Positions 1 through 8,480 of a stretch of 64,000 nt of DNA are shown piece by piece. This DNA is from Micromonospora sp. WMMD812 (GTDB taxonomy: Bacteria; Actinomycetota; Actinomycetes; Mycobacteriales; Micromonosporaceae), in assembly GCF_027497215.1 (NCBI RefSeq), contig NZ_CP114904.1, forward strand, positions 6,850,501-6,914,500. Reading direction: 5' to 3'. A program made the position numbers and the translations under genes. Numbering within the stretch: position 1 is the first letter of the stretch; every line of letters starts with the position of its first letter. The notes under the pieces are model-generated. The model did not search any database, was not told the origin of the DNA, and saw only the letters and a program-made list of their open reading frames with translations.

Positions 1-139
1 GCGCGGGAGGTTGCCGGCGATTCCTCGGATCGCGGCGAGCGGCCACGGGTGAATCGACATCATCGGTAATGTCCGGACATCAGCCGGAAGTGCACCTTTG
101 AACAGGGCGCGGTGGCGGGTCACGCAGAGGGGAAGGGCC

Positions 140-2110
140 GTGGGCGAACCACAGCAGCCGGGTACGCCGGGATCGCGAGCGGCTTCACGCTCGTTGCGGC
201 CCCGTCGTCCACTTCCCGCCGAGACGGTGAGACTCGCGGTGGTCGTCGCCGCGTTCGGGGTGGTCTTCGGTGACATCGGCACCAGTCCGATTTACACCCT
301 CCAGACCGTGTTCAACCCGGGCGACCCGCACCCCGTGCCGGTCAGCGCCGAGAATGTGTTCGGGGTGGTGTCCCTGGTGTTCTGGTCGGTGATGGTCATC
401 GTCACCGTCACGTACGTGCTGCTCGCCATGCGCGCGGACAACCAGGGCGAAGGCGGCGTCATGGCGCTCATCACGCTGCTGCGGCGAATGACCGCCGAGC
501 GTGGTCAGCGAGCCGCCACCGGGCTGGCCGCGCTGGGCATCTTCGGCGCCGCGCTGTTCTTCGGCGACAGCATGATCACCCCGGCGATCTCCGTGCTGTC
601 CGCGGTCGAGGGCATCCGGGTGGTCCAGCCCTCGCTGCAGGAACTCGTCGTGCCGGTCACCGCGGTGATCATCATCGTGCTCTTCCTGGTGCAGCGCCGC
701 GGTACCGCAGCTGTCGGCCGGCTGTTCGGACCAATCATGATCGTCTGGTTCGTGACCATCGGCGCGTGCGGCGTGGCCGGCATCGCCCACCACCCGGCGA
801 TCCTGGAGGCGCTGTCGCCGACGTACGCGGTGGGCTTCCTGGCCGGCCGTTTCGACGTCGCGTTCTTCGCCCTGGCCGCGATCGTGCTCGCGGTCACCGG
901 CGCCGAGGCGTTGTACGCCGACATGGGCCACTTCGGTCGACGAGCGATCACGCGAGCCTGGCTCATCCTGGTGTTCCCCGCCTGCGTGCTGAGCTACCTG
1001 GGTCAAGGGGCGCTGATCCTGAAGGATCCGGCCAACATCAGCAGCCCGTTCTTCCTGCTCGTGCCCGGATGGGGGCGCCTCCCGCTGGTCCTACTGGCCA
1101 CGGCGGCGACGGTGATCGCCTCTCAAGCGGTGATCACCGGCGCCTACTCCGTCGCGTCACAGGCGGCCGAACTCGGCTACCTGCCCCGGCTGCGGATCAC
1201 GCACACCTCGGAGTCCACCTTCGGCCAGATCTACGTCCCGTGGATCAACTGGTTGCTGATGGTCTCCGTCCTCACCCTGGTGTTCGCCTTCCGCAGTTCG
1301 ACCGCGTTGGCGTTCGCCTTCGGCATGGCGGTGACCGGCACCATCACCATCACCACGCTGATCTTCTTCTACGTCGGTCGCTGGCGCTGGAACGTACCTC
1401 TGTGGCTGCTCGCCCTCGGCGCGGTCCCGCTGCTGGTGGTCGACCTGCTGTTCGTCGGCGCCAACGTGACCAAGCTGGCCCACGGCGCGTGGCTGCCGCT
1501 GCTTATCGGCCTCACCGCGTTCACCATCATGACCACCTGGGAGCGGGGCCGCGAGATCGTCACCGCGCAGCGGCAACGGCGCGAGGGCCCCCTACGCCAG
1601 TTCGTCGACGAGCTTCGCAACGACGGGTCGAAGACGGTGTGCGTCCCCGGCAGCGCCGTCTTCCTCAACCGCGGCAAGGAAACCGCGCCGCTGGCGATGC
1701 GGGCCAATGCCGAGCACAACCATGTGCGCCACGAACACGTCCTGATCCTGTCGATCGAGACCGCGCCGGTGCCCCGCGTGCCCGCCGGCCAGCGGATCAC
1801 TATCGACGACCTCGGTTACGCCGACGACGGAATCACCCATGTCACCGCCCGCTTCGGCTACGTGGAGAGCCCGAACGTGCCGGAGTTGCTGCGGATGCTC
1901 GACCCGGCCGCGACGGAGGGCCTGCGGCACCTGGATCAGGCGTCGTACTTCCTGTCGAAGATCGAGCTTCGGGCGGGAGACCAGCCGACCATGGCGCCGT
2001 GGCGCAAGCGTCTGTTCATCGCTACCTCGCACATCACCGCCGACGCCGCCGAGCACTTCTGCCTGCCACGCGACCGCACCGTGATCATGGGCTCCCACAT
2101 AGAGATCTAG
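140..2110 (+). CDS. kup: Kup-type potassium uptake transporter
   Basis: Kup/HAK/KUP family proton-coupled K+ importer of the cytoplasmic membrane. The family signature GDIGTSPIY is at about residues 44-52, followed by about twelve hydrophobic segments to residue ~480 and a hydrophilic C-terminal cytoplasmic domain of about 170 residues; 656 residues is normal for the family. The open frame begins at a TTG at 98, but I chose the GTG at 140 because a GAGGGGAAGGG ribosome-binding site lies just upstream and the extra 14 residues are Arg-rich and not family-like. It is convergent with a TMEM175-like gene, their stop codons lying 1 nt apart, so two potassium-related genes of different families share a 3' boundary. 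No c-di-AMP riboswitch is visible in the 139 bases available upstream. Confidence 0.95.
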   Translation: MGEPQQPGTPGSRAASRSLRPRRPLPAETVRLAVVVAAFGVVFGDIGTSPIYTLQTVFNPGDPHPVPVSAENVFGVVSLVFWSVMVIVTVTYVLLAMRADNQGEGGVMALITLLRRMTAERGQRAATGLAALGIFGAALFFGDSMITPAISVLSAVEGIRVVQPSLQELVVPVTAVIIIVLFLVQRRGTAAVGRLFGPIMIVWFVTIGACGVAGIAHHPAILEALSPTYAVGFLAGRFDVAFFALAAIVLAVTGAEALYADMGHFGRRAITRAWLILVFPACVLSYLGQGALILKDPANISSPFFLLVPGWGRLPLVLLATAATVIASQAVITGAYSVASQAAELGYLPRLRITHTSESTFGQIYVPWINWLLMVSVLTLVFAFRSSTALAFAFGMAVTGTITITTLIFFYVGRWRWNVPLWLLALGAVPLLVVDLLFVGANVTKLAHGAWLPLLIGLTAFTIMTTWERGREIVTAQRQRREGPLRQFVDELRNDGSKTVCVPGSAVFLNRGKETAPLAMRANAEHNHVRHEHVLILSIETAPVPRVPAGQRITIDDLGYADDGITHVTARFGYVESPNVPELLRMLDPAATEGLRHLDQASYFLSKIELRAGDQPTMAPWRKRLFIATSHITADAAEHFCLPRDRTVIMGSHIEI

Positions 2111-2111
2111 G

Positions 2112-2816
2112 CTAGGTATCGCCGCGACTCTGCTCGCGGGTGCGCTGCAGGCTGGCAATCTCGCCTTTGATGGGCAGCCAGTAGAAGGGGATGAAGGCGG
2201 CGACCACTATGAGGCCCACGACCGGATGCAGGGCGCCCAGTGCGGTCCCGGCGGCGATCCAGACGGGTGCGGGATGAAAACGTCTGCTGATCGCTCCTGC
2301 GGTGTCGTCGTCGGTGGTGGATGTCAGCAGGCGGCGACCACGTCTGGCGTATTCCCAGATCACGTTGAAGAGTACGGCTGCCAGCTCGTAGGTGACTCCG
2401 TAGAAGATGAGCGCGGTTCGCTTGCCGTGACCGGATTCGAATGCTTCGGCCAGGACGGATGAGGCGAACGGTAGGAACGCGATTACCAGCAGCAGCAGGG
2501 TGTTGAGCAGGAGCACCATGCGGTCGGCGGACCGGATGTGGTCGAACATGACGTGGTGATTCACCCACATCTGTCCGATCAGCAGGAAGGTGATGCCGTA
2601 GGCCACGTATGAGGGCCACAGTTCAAGAAGGCCGCGGAGCAGGTGGTGGGTGTCCTCCGGCGGCCGGATCTCCAGGACGAGCAGGGTGACGGCGATCGCA
2701 ATGACCGCGTCGCTGAAGGTGACAACCCGCTTCGGGTCCCGTTCCGCGCCGATCGGGTTGCTGGATCTGGTTGCGTCTCTCGTGGAGGTGCCGCGGACCG
2801 CGCGGTACCAGCGCAT
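2112..2816 (-). CDS. TMEM175/DUF1211-family membrane protein (putative K+ channel)
   Basis: 234-residue integral membrane protein of the TMEM175 (DUF1211) family, whose bacterial members are tetrameric potassium-selective leak channels. The hallmark R-x-x-x-F-S-D motif is at about residues 30-36 (RVVTFSDAV), at the start of the first membrane helix; about six hydrophobic segments follow, as expected for a one-repeat prokaryotic member. The ATG at 2816 has a GGGGGAAGG ribosome-binding site. It is convergent with the Kup importer; channel plus importer would give passive and active K+ movement, but co-function is inferred only from adjacency. Confidence 0.85.
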   Translation of the reverse strand: MRWYRAVRGTSTRDATRSSNPIGAERDPKRVVTFSDAVIAIAVTLLVLEIRPPEDTHHLLRGLLELWPSYVAYGITFLLIGQMWVNHHVMFDHIRSADRMVLLLNTLLLLVIAFLPFASSVLAEAFESGHGKRTALIFYGVTYELAAVLFNVIWEYARRGRRLLTSTTDDDTAGAISRRFHPAPVWIAAGTALGALHPVVGLIVVAAFIPFYWLPIKGEIASLQRTREQSRGDT

Positions 2817-3363
2817 GAGCCTTCCCCCAACGGTTAGATCAGACGGTCAGGTCTCGCGGCCACGGCCACCCACGACGTCATCCGTAAGGTGCCCCGACCC
2901 GCCTGCCGCGCCCCGGACTGCACCTCCGATGCGCCATCTGACCGCTTCGGCGTGCACGACCCGCTTACCCGAACCGTCCGCTGCCGCGAGTTTCCCGCCG
3001 TCGCGTGATCCAAACCGGCTGCCGAACCTGCTTGCCCTGGGTGCCCAGCGCCGGTGTCGCGCTGTCGCCGGCCGGCGCGCCGCATTCGTCTGCGCCGGCC
3101 GGGCACACGTGGTTGTGCAAATCAGGGGCGTGCCCTGAGGACTCCCAACAAAATGATCTAGGCGGACGTGTGGGTCCGTCCTTCATGGACGACCAACTAC
3201 AGTGATCGGCCGTGCGGCGAGATGAGCCCGTTTCGTGACGTCCGCGGTGGTGGCGCCCGTACTCCGCGTGGCGCTAATCCGGCGCAGACGACCCGAGTAA
3301 ATATTCTCACGCCCCGAGGGCACGCCCAACATCCGGGGATTCTGTCCCTGGGTGCGGCGATTG
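2817..3363. other. Non-coding stretch between TMEM175 and helR genes
   Basis: About 550 bases holding the 5' flank of the TMEM175-like gene and the 3' flank of the helicase gene. Short open frames occur on both strands, but none has a convincing ribosome-binding site or recognisable protein. I see no RNA gene or obvious repeat. Confidence 0.4.
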
Positions 3364-5535
3364 CTACCTGAGCACCAGCTGTCCGAGTTCCTGGGTGCAG
3401 CGGGTGAGCGCGACGTAGAGACCATTCCAGCCGCGCGGTTCAGCGGCGATGCCCTGAGGGTCGATGAGTAGCGTCGCGTCCCATTCCAATCCCTTGGACT
3501 GGGTCGCGCTGAGCACCGACACATCGTCCAGCACGGCTAGGAGTTCGGTGACGCGGTCGGCGGGGGCGATGACGCCGACCGTACCGCCATGCCACCGTTG
3601 CTGCAGCTGTCGCACAGTTTGGGCGGCGGCATCGGCAAGCTCGGCGGGTGTGATCCTGAGTTCCCAGGGGGCGACGCTGGAGGAGCGTACCGCCCGTGGC
3701 GGTGCGTTGCGGCTGCCAGCTTTTTTCAAGACCGGTTCGGTGAGGTCCATAACCTCACGCGGGGTCCGGTAGCAGATGGTGAGTTCCGCGGCGGTCCAGC
3801 GGTCTCCGAAAGCAGCCTGCACCGCCTGTGCCCAGCTGATGTGCCGGTGTGCTGCCTCCGCCTGGTCGATGTCGCCGACGGCGGTGATGGAGCGACTGGG
3901 ACAGCGACGTAGGACCATTCGCCACTGCATCTCGGACAGCTCTTGCGCTTCGTCGATGACGACGTGGCCGTACACCCAGTCGCGCTGCCGGCGAGCGCGG
4001 TCGGCGATGAACTCGCCCTGTGGTTGCGGGGCGTCGACCTCACCGAGTAGGTCGGCGAGGGCGTCGAGTAGGGGTATGTCGCTCGATGCCCACTGGGCGG
4101 GCTCAGCCGAGACAGCGGTGATCTCCTGCGGGGACAACTGTGGGGCGAACCGGGTCAGCAGGGTGCGATCGGTCAGGAAATCACCCAGCAGGGTTTCGGC
4201 GTCGAGGGTGGGCCACCATGTCTCGACGAACCGGGCGACGGTGGCGTTCTCGGCGATACGATCACGGAGATGTTCGATCTCCTCGTCGGATAGTAATCCG
4301 TCGATGTCGACGCCAGTGGGCGCCCTGCCAGGGTGGTGGTCTTGCCGCATTTCCCTGTCGACGCGGGCGAGGATGTCCTCGAACCCCTCCTCCATCTCGT
4401 TCATCAGCGCCTCGCGCTGCTCGACGACGGCTTCGGCAAGGAGGTGGTGCAGCTGCTCGGCGAACACCGCGCGGGCGCGGTGGTACGGGCGTCCCTGCAC
4501 CGCCGAGGCGAGTGCCTGCGCCACTGTTGCGGCTGTGATGACGTAGAACTCGCCCTCCCAGCGCAGCTTCAGCTCGCGGGGCCGGGGGAGCAGCGACGTG
4601 ACGTAGTTTTCGAGCGCGGGTTGCCAGAGGGCGCGGCCCTTGATTTCGGCGAGAAGCCGGCTCTCGTCGCGGCCCACGCGGATCTCGGGCAGCAGAGTGT
4701 CGCAGGTCGCCGAGACGACGGCGGTCTCACCGAGCGCGGGCAGCACCTGGGCGATGTACTGGAGGAACCGCGGCGAGGGGCCGAGGACCAGGACCGCTTG
4801 GTCGGCCATCTTTGGGTGGGCGAACAGCAGGTAGGCGACGCGGTGCAGAGCAACCACGGTCTTGCCGGTGCCGGGACCGCCCTGAACGATCAGCGGGCCG
4901 GTCGCCTCGGCCCGGATGATGTCGTCCTGTTCGCGTTGCAGCGTGGAGATCGCCGTCGACATGCGGCCGGTGCGCCGCTGATCGAGGGCGGCCAGTAGAG
5001 CGCCTTCACCGACGAGTCCTGCCGTTATGGTCCCGTCCAGTGGTTCGTCGTCCACGCCGACGACAGCCGATCCCCTGGTGCGTATGTGACGGCGCCGTGC
5101 CTGACCTTGTGGGTCGACAGCCGTTGCCGTGTAGAACGGCCGAGCTGCGGGAGCGCGCCAGTCCACCAGCAGTGGCTCACTCTCCTCCCCGTCGTTGCGG
5201 AGACCGACACGGCCCACGTGTCGCACGCTGCCATCAAGGCCGTCGAGGCGGCCGAAGACCAGCCCTTCCCGTGCTCGCCGTAGCTCCTCGTACTGCTGGC
5301 GGAGCATGCGCTGCCGGGCCCGCTCCAACGGGTCCAGGGCGTCTGACGAAAGCTCGGCCTGTAGCTGGTCGGCCAGCCGGTCGCGCCGGGCCGTGGCCAA
5401 GTCGAGAAACTCCTGTTCCACGGCAACCGCGGATCGGCGTGCGACGCCCTCTGCGGTAGCGGGCGGCGGTTCGCCGTTTGGTGTTACTTGGCTGATGCCA
5501 GCAGTGCCGTTGTTCAGAGCAGAATTCCGGCGCAT
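3364..5535 (-). CDS. helR: HelR/HelD-like RNA polymerase-associated helicase
   Basis: Superfamily 1 (UvrD/Rep-like) ATPase of the actinobacterial HelD/HelR class, 723 residues. In this class an N-terminal coiled-coil arm and the helicase core remodel RNA polymerase, and Streptomyces HelR removes rifamycins from the enzyme. Visible: a charged helical N-terminal arm (residues ~35-100), Walker A GGPGTGKT near residue 220, Walker B IDEAQE near residue 528, and the late SF1 motifs QSKGLEWD and YVALTRC near the C-terminus. The frame opens at a TTG at 5541, but the ATG at 5535 is better placed, with AAGGA seven bases upstream. A 19-bp inverted repeat like the rifamycin-associated element lies 48 nt upstream. 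Helicase class is certain; the rifamycin-resistance role is inferred from family and the putative element. Confidence 0.85.
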   Translation of the reverse strand: MRRNSALNNGTAGISQVTPNGEPPPATAEGVARRSAVAVEQEFLDLATARRDRLADQLQAELSSDALDPLERARQRMLRQQYEELRRAREGLVFGRLDGLDGSVRHVGRVGLRNDGEESEPLLVDWRAPAARPFYTATAVDPQGQARRRHIRTRGSAVVGVDDEPLDGTITAGLVGEGALLAALDQRRTGRMSTAISTLQREQDDIIRAEATGPLIVQGGPGTGKTVVALHRVAYLLFAHPKMADQAVLVLGPSPRFLQYIAQVLPALGETAVVSATCDTLLPEIRVGRDESRLLAEIKGRALWQPALENYVTSLLPRPRELKLRWEGEFYVITAATVAQALASAVQGRPYHRARAVFAEQLHHLLAEAVVEQREALMNEMEEGFEDILARVDREMRQDHHPGRAPTGVDIDGLLSDEEIEHLRDRIAENATVARFVETWWPTLDAETLLGDFLTDRTLLTRFAPQLSPQEITAVSAEPAQWASSDIPLLDALADLLGEVDAPQPQGEFIADRARRQRDWVYGHVVIDEAQELSEMQWRMVLRRCPSRSITAVGDIDQAEAAHRHISWAQAVQAAFGDRWTAAELTICYRTPREVMDLTEPVLKKAGSRNAPPRAVRSSSVAPWELRITPAELADAAAQTVRQLQQRWHGGTVGVIAPADRVTELLAVLDDVSVLSATQSKGLEWDATLLIDPQGIAAEPRGWNGLYVALTRCTQELGQLVLR

Positions 5536-5582
5536 TCGCAAATCCTTGCACTGGGGTCCCTCGGCCCAAACGAGCCGCAGCG

Positions 5583-5601
5583 TATGCCGGCGGCAAGCAT
5601 A
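5583..5601 (-). promoter_or_regulatory. Putative rifamycin-associated element (RAE) before helR
   Basis: A 19-bp imperfect palindrome, TATGCTTGCCGCCGGCATA on the minus strand, with arms TATGC/GCATA and conserved inner GC dinucleotides. One half contains GCTTGC and the opposite strand GCGGCAAG, which match the core I recall for the RAE found before rifamycin-inactivating and helR genes in actinomycetes (GCTTGCG-n-CAAG). The outer G/C bases of that consensus are not conserved. It lies 48 nt upstream of the helR start, in the promoter region. Confidence 0.6.
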
Positions 5602-5806
5602 GAGTCGGTTTCTCCTCGTCGGCCAGGAACTCCGCCTGCCGAGATGGGAATCTCAATGCCTTGCAGATCCGGGTCGCTTGTGGCCTCCCTCAATCTTGAT
5701 TCGCTTATTGACAGTTCGGTCCTTATTCGATCTGACGGTCGACGGTGGCACTGCTCGCGGGCAGCACTCGACCACGTGCGAATGTCGGCCAGGACGAGCA
5801 CCACGG

Positions 5807-5960
5807 ATGGGTCGATTTAGCCGCAGGGACACCTCCCAAGGCGTCGTCATCAGCGCCGATGGCCACCGCGGTGGTGCTGCGGTACTTCGTTGGGCCCTAA
5901 AGGCTTGCCACGAACGGGTCGCCGCCTTCGCGATCATCCATCGCAAACTGATCGCGGGCA
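5807..5960 (+). pseudogene. Universal stress protein N-terminal remnant
   Basis: From the ATG at 5807 the frame reads a short leader, then VVISADGHRGG and AVLRWALKAC, which resembles the first strand and helix of UspA-family proteins (usually VVVGVDGS-x-x-S-x-x-ALRWA). The resemblance ends after about 50 residues, and nothing of the ATP-binding G-2x-G-9x-G-S region follows although the frame runs to 6076. The first Ser of the usual DGS turn is His here. Probably a decayed fragment; 265 bases on its left (5542-5806) hold only the helR promoter region. Confidence 0.35.
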
Positions 5961-6030
5961 GATGTCCGGATCGCCGCGGCGGCGGCGACGTCTCTCGTGA
6001 CAGGCACTACCGCCTGGAGAGAGGACGACC

Positions 6031-6438
6031 ATGCCAAGGCATGAAGCATCTCCGAGAGCTCACCGAGCCGCCATGATCACGGCTTGGACACTGCAGATCC
6101 TGCTCGGCTTCGCCATCGCGGGCAGCGGATTGCTCAAGCTCACCGGCGACCCCGCGATGGTCACTCTGTTCGCCGACGTCGCCGCCGGCCAGTGGCTACG
6201 CCTCGTGGTCGGCGCCTTGGAGATCGCGGGCGGGGTGGGCCTGCTCATCCCACGTGTGCGTGCCCTGGCCGCGCTCTGCCTGCTGGCATTGCTCCTCGGC
6301 GCTACCGTCACCAACCTCGCGGTGCTTCACACCAGCCCGTTCTGCGCCCTCGTCTTCGCAGCGATCGCGCTGGTCATCCTGCTCCTGCGCCGCCAGGAGC
6401 TACCAACCAGATCCACCTCCGTCCCGCCTCGGTCGTAA
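6031..6438 (+). CDS. DoxX-like small membrane protein
   Basis: 135-residue protein with about four hydrophobic segments in the DoxX/DoxD-like pattern (first helix followed by GSGLLKLTGDP, then a glycine-rich third segment AGGVGLLIPR). DoxX-like proteins are small membrane proteins, some linked to redox or quinone metabolism; no specific activity can be assigned. ATG at 6031 is preceded by AGAGAGGA at good spacing. A second ATG at 6073 starts exactly at the hydrophobic core and could be the real start. It stands alone, convergent with the CGNR-type gene. Confidence 0.7.
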   Translation: MPRHEASPRAHRAAMITAWTLQILLGFAIAGSGLLKLTGDPAMVTLFADVAAGQWLRLVVGALEIAGGVGLLIPRVRALAALCLLALLLGATVTNLAVLHTSPFCALVFAAIALVILLLRRQELPTRSTSVPPRS

Positions 6439-6535
6439 CCCTTGGCCTTGTCGACGTGGCCTCGAGCGCGTTCCACGCCTCGACGTACTGTCGGTGCAGG
6501 CTTGTGAGCAGTCGCGGTCGCTAGCGCGTCCGCGA

Positions 6536-7099
6536 TCACCCGCTCGTGCGGCGGCGGTCGCGCCAGGCTTCCTGCTTGGCGCGGTTGCCGCACAGGCGCA
6601 TTGAGCACCATTTGCCGGTGCCGGCGCGGGAGTTGTCGTAGAACGCCCAGCGGCAGGCGTCGCTCGCGCAGACCTTGAGCCTGGGCCAGGTGCCGGTGGT
6701 CATCGACTCGGTCACGCGCAGGAGGAGGTCGCCCATCGCGCCGTCGGCGCCGGACGCGCCGGCCACCTGGCGCCAATTTCGCTCCGGCGTGAAGGACACC
6801 AGGATGCCGGCGCGCTCGGCGGCGTCGTCCAGGACTGCCAGCACGGCCGGGGACAGCGCGACCTTGTCGTGGTTCGCGGCGGCCGCCGTACGCAACGCCT
6901 CGCGCAGACCGCGCGCCCGACGGAGTTCGGCGTCACCGACCTGCCCGTCGCCGCGCCACAAGCCGGCTTCGGTCAGCCACGTCCGCAGCCCGGCGACATT
7001 CTCGATCGCGTCAGTGCCCGCCTCGATGTCGAGGGTGTTGACGAATCGCCGGACCGGCTCGAGTCGGTCCGGTGCTGCCATCGAGGTCCCGGTAGACAT
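6536..7099 (-). CDS. CGNR zinc-finger / ABATE-domain regulator
   Basis: 187-residue protein of the ABATE-CGNR class of putative stress-related transcription regulators. The N-terminal ABATE part (residues ~10-130) starts RRFVNTLDIE; the C-terminal zinc finger holds the hallmark cysteines and motif, C-x4-C-RWAFYDNSR, then WCSM-x2-CGNR-x-K. The open frame extends back to 7516, but the upstream part is antisense to the MFS gene; the ATG at 7099 is the sensible start. It is divergent from an MFS exporter across 55 bases with a near-perfect palindrome, the usual layout of a local regulator and its transporter target. Confidence 0.8.
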   Translation of the reverse strand: MSTGTSMAAPDRLEPVRRFVNTLDIEAGTDAIENVAGLRTWLTEAGLWRGDGQVGDAELRRARGLREALRTAAAANHDKVALSPAVLAVLDDAAERAGILVSFTPERNWRQVAGASGADGAMGDLLLRVTESMTTGTWPRLKVCASDACRWAFYDNSRAGTGKWCSMRLCGNRAKQEAWRDRRRTSG

Positions 7100-7108
7100 G
7101 CAGCCATC

Positions 7109-7137
7109 ATAACCGGCTTGCGGGATTAACCGGTTAT
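7109..7137. promoter_or_regulatory. Candidate operator between CGNR regulator and MFS gene
   Basis: The divergent intergenic region holds ATAACCGG (7109-7116) and its inverse CCGGTTAT (7130-7137), and the second arm is itself inside the perfect palindrome TAACCGGTTA (7127-7136). A further CCGGTTAC occurs at 7159-7166 inside the MFS gene. This symmetry suggests a dimeric DNA-binding protein, most simply the adjacent CGNR protein. Confidence 0.5.
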
Positions 7138-7154
7138 CCGTAACCTCCGTAACC

Positions 7155-8480
7155 ATGACACCGGTTACGCCGGGCGCGCCGAACCAACTCCCCGGCGCCA
7201 GCCAGCCGACGCCTGCCTGGTCCAACCCGAACTTCCGCCGGCTCTGGCGCGGGTCCGCCGCCTCCACCCTCGGAACCGAGATCGCCGAACTCGCGCTGCC
7301 GCTGTTCGCCCTGGTCACGCTCTCCGCCACCGCGGCGCAGGCAAGCACCCTCCGGGTGGCCCAGTTCCTGCCGTTCCTCCTGGCCACCCTGCCGGTCGGA
7401 CTGCTGGTGGACCGGTTCCGGCGCGGCCGGCTACGCCTGATGATCGGCGCCGACCTGGGCCGCGCGCTCCTCATCGCACTCATCCCCATCGCCGCCTGGA
7501 CGGGAACGGCCAGCATGCCCGGCGTCTACGTCATCGTGTTCGCCGCCGCGGTGCTGACCGTCGTCTTCCAAGTAGCCGACTTCGCCGTCCTGCCGACGAT
7601 CCTCGCCGAAGACCAACTCGTCGACGCCAACGGCAAACTCTCCGCCACACAATCCGCGGCCGAAATCGGTGGCCGTGGCGTCGGCGGCGTGCTGGTCCAA
7701 GCGCTCTCCGCGCCAGTCGCGCTACTACTCAACGCGGTCGGCTACCTCGTGTCAGCGATCTCACTGAGCCGGATCCGCCTGACCGACTCCGACAGCCAGC
7801 CGGCCGCCGAACAACCGGCCAACGGGCAGCCGGTCGCCCACGACCCGACGTGGCGCGACGCGGTACACGGCATCGGCGTCACGGTCCGCCACCGGTACGT
7901 GCGACCGCTGCTCGGCGAAGCGGCCACGTTCAACCTCTTCAACGAGGCGTTCATCCTCGGCCTCCTGCTCTACACGGTCCGCGACGCACACCTGAACCCG
8001 CTGGCGATCGGCGCCGTCTTCACCGCCGGCGGCATCGGCTCGTTCGCCGGCGCCTGGTTCGGCGCCCGGTTCACCGCCCGCTTCGGCTACGGCCGCGTCC
8101 TGCTCGTCACGCTCGTCCTCGGCAACAGCGCACCGCTCGGCGTCCTGCTCGCCAACCAGGCCGGCCCCGGACTGCTGCCGCTGCTCTGCGCGGTCTTCAT
8201 CGTCATGGGCATCGGCATCGGCATGGCCAACGTCCACGCGGTCAGCCTGCGGCAAGCCGCCACACCCGAAGACCAGCGGGGTCGCGTCAACGCCGCCTAC
8301 CGGCTGATCTCCTGGGGCGCCGTACCGGTAGGTGCCGCCCTCGGCGGCATCATCGCCACGCAGGCCGGCGCATTCGCCGCGATGGCGTTCGGCGCGGTCG
8401 GCGTCTCACTCGCCACGCTGTGGGTGGCCCTGTCGCGCGTACCGACCCTGACCAGCATCCACGACGCAGCCCGACCGTAG
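7155..8480 (+). CDS. MFS exporter
   Basis: 441-residue major facilitator superfamily transporter of the actinobacterial drug-efflux kind (Mef/TetV-like, MFS_3). After a short polar N-terminus comes WSNPNFRRLW and ASTLGTEIAELALPL, typical of this subfamily; about twelve membrane segments are visible, with a charged loop near residues 210-225 between the two halves. The loop after TM2 reads LLVDRFRRGRLR (the G-x-x-x-D-R-x-x-R-R signature). The ATG at 7155 has no clear ribosome-binding site. It probably exports a toxic compound sensed by the divergent CGNR regulator; the substrate is unknown. Confidence 0.85.
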   Translation: MTPVTPGAPNQLPGASQPTPAWSNPNFRRLWRGSAASTLGTEIAELALPLFALVTLSATAAQASTLRVAQFLPFLLATLPVGLLVDRFRRGRLRLMIGADLGRALLIALIPIAAWTGTASMPGVYVIVFAAAVLTVVFQVADFAVLPTILAEDQLVDANGKLSATQSAAEIGGRGVGGVLVQALSAPVALLLNAVGYLVSAISLSRIRLTDSDSQPAAEQPANGQPVAHDPTWRDAVHGIGVTVRHRYVRPLLGEAATFNLFNEAFILGLLLYTVRDAHLNPLAIGAVFTAGGIGSFAGAWFGARFTARFGYGRVLLVTLVLGNSAPLGVLLANQAGPGLLPLLCAVFIVMGIGIGMANVHAVSLRQAATPEDQRGRVNAAYRLISWGAVPVGAALGGIIATQAGAFAAMAFGAVGVSLATLWVALSRVPTLTSIHDAARP

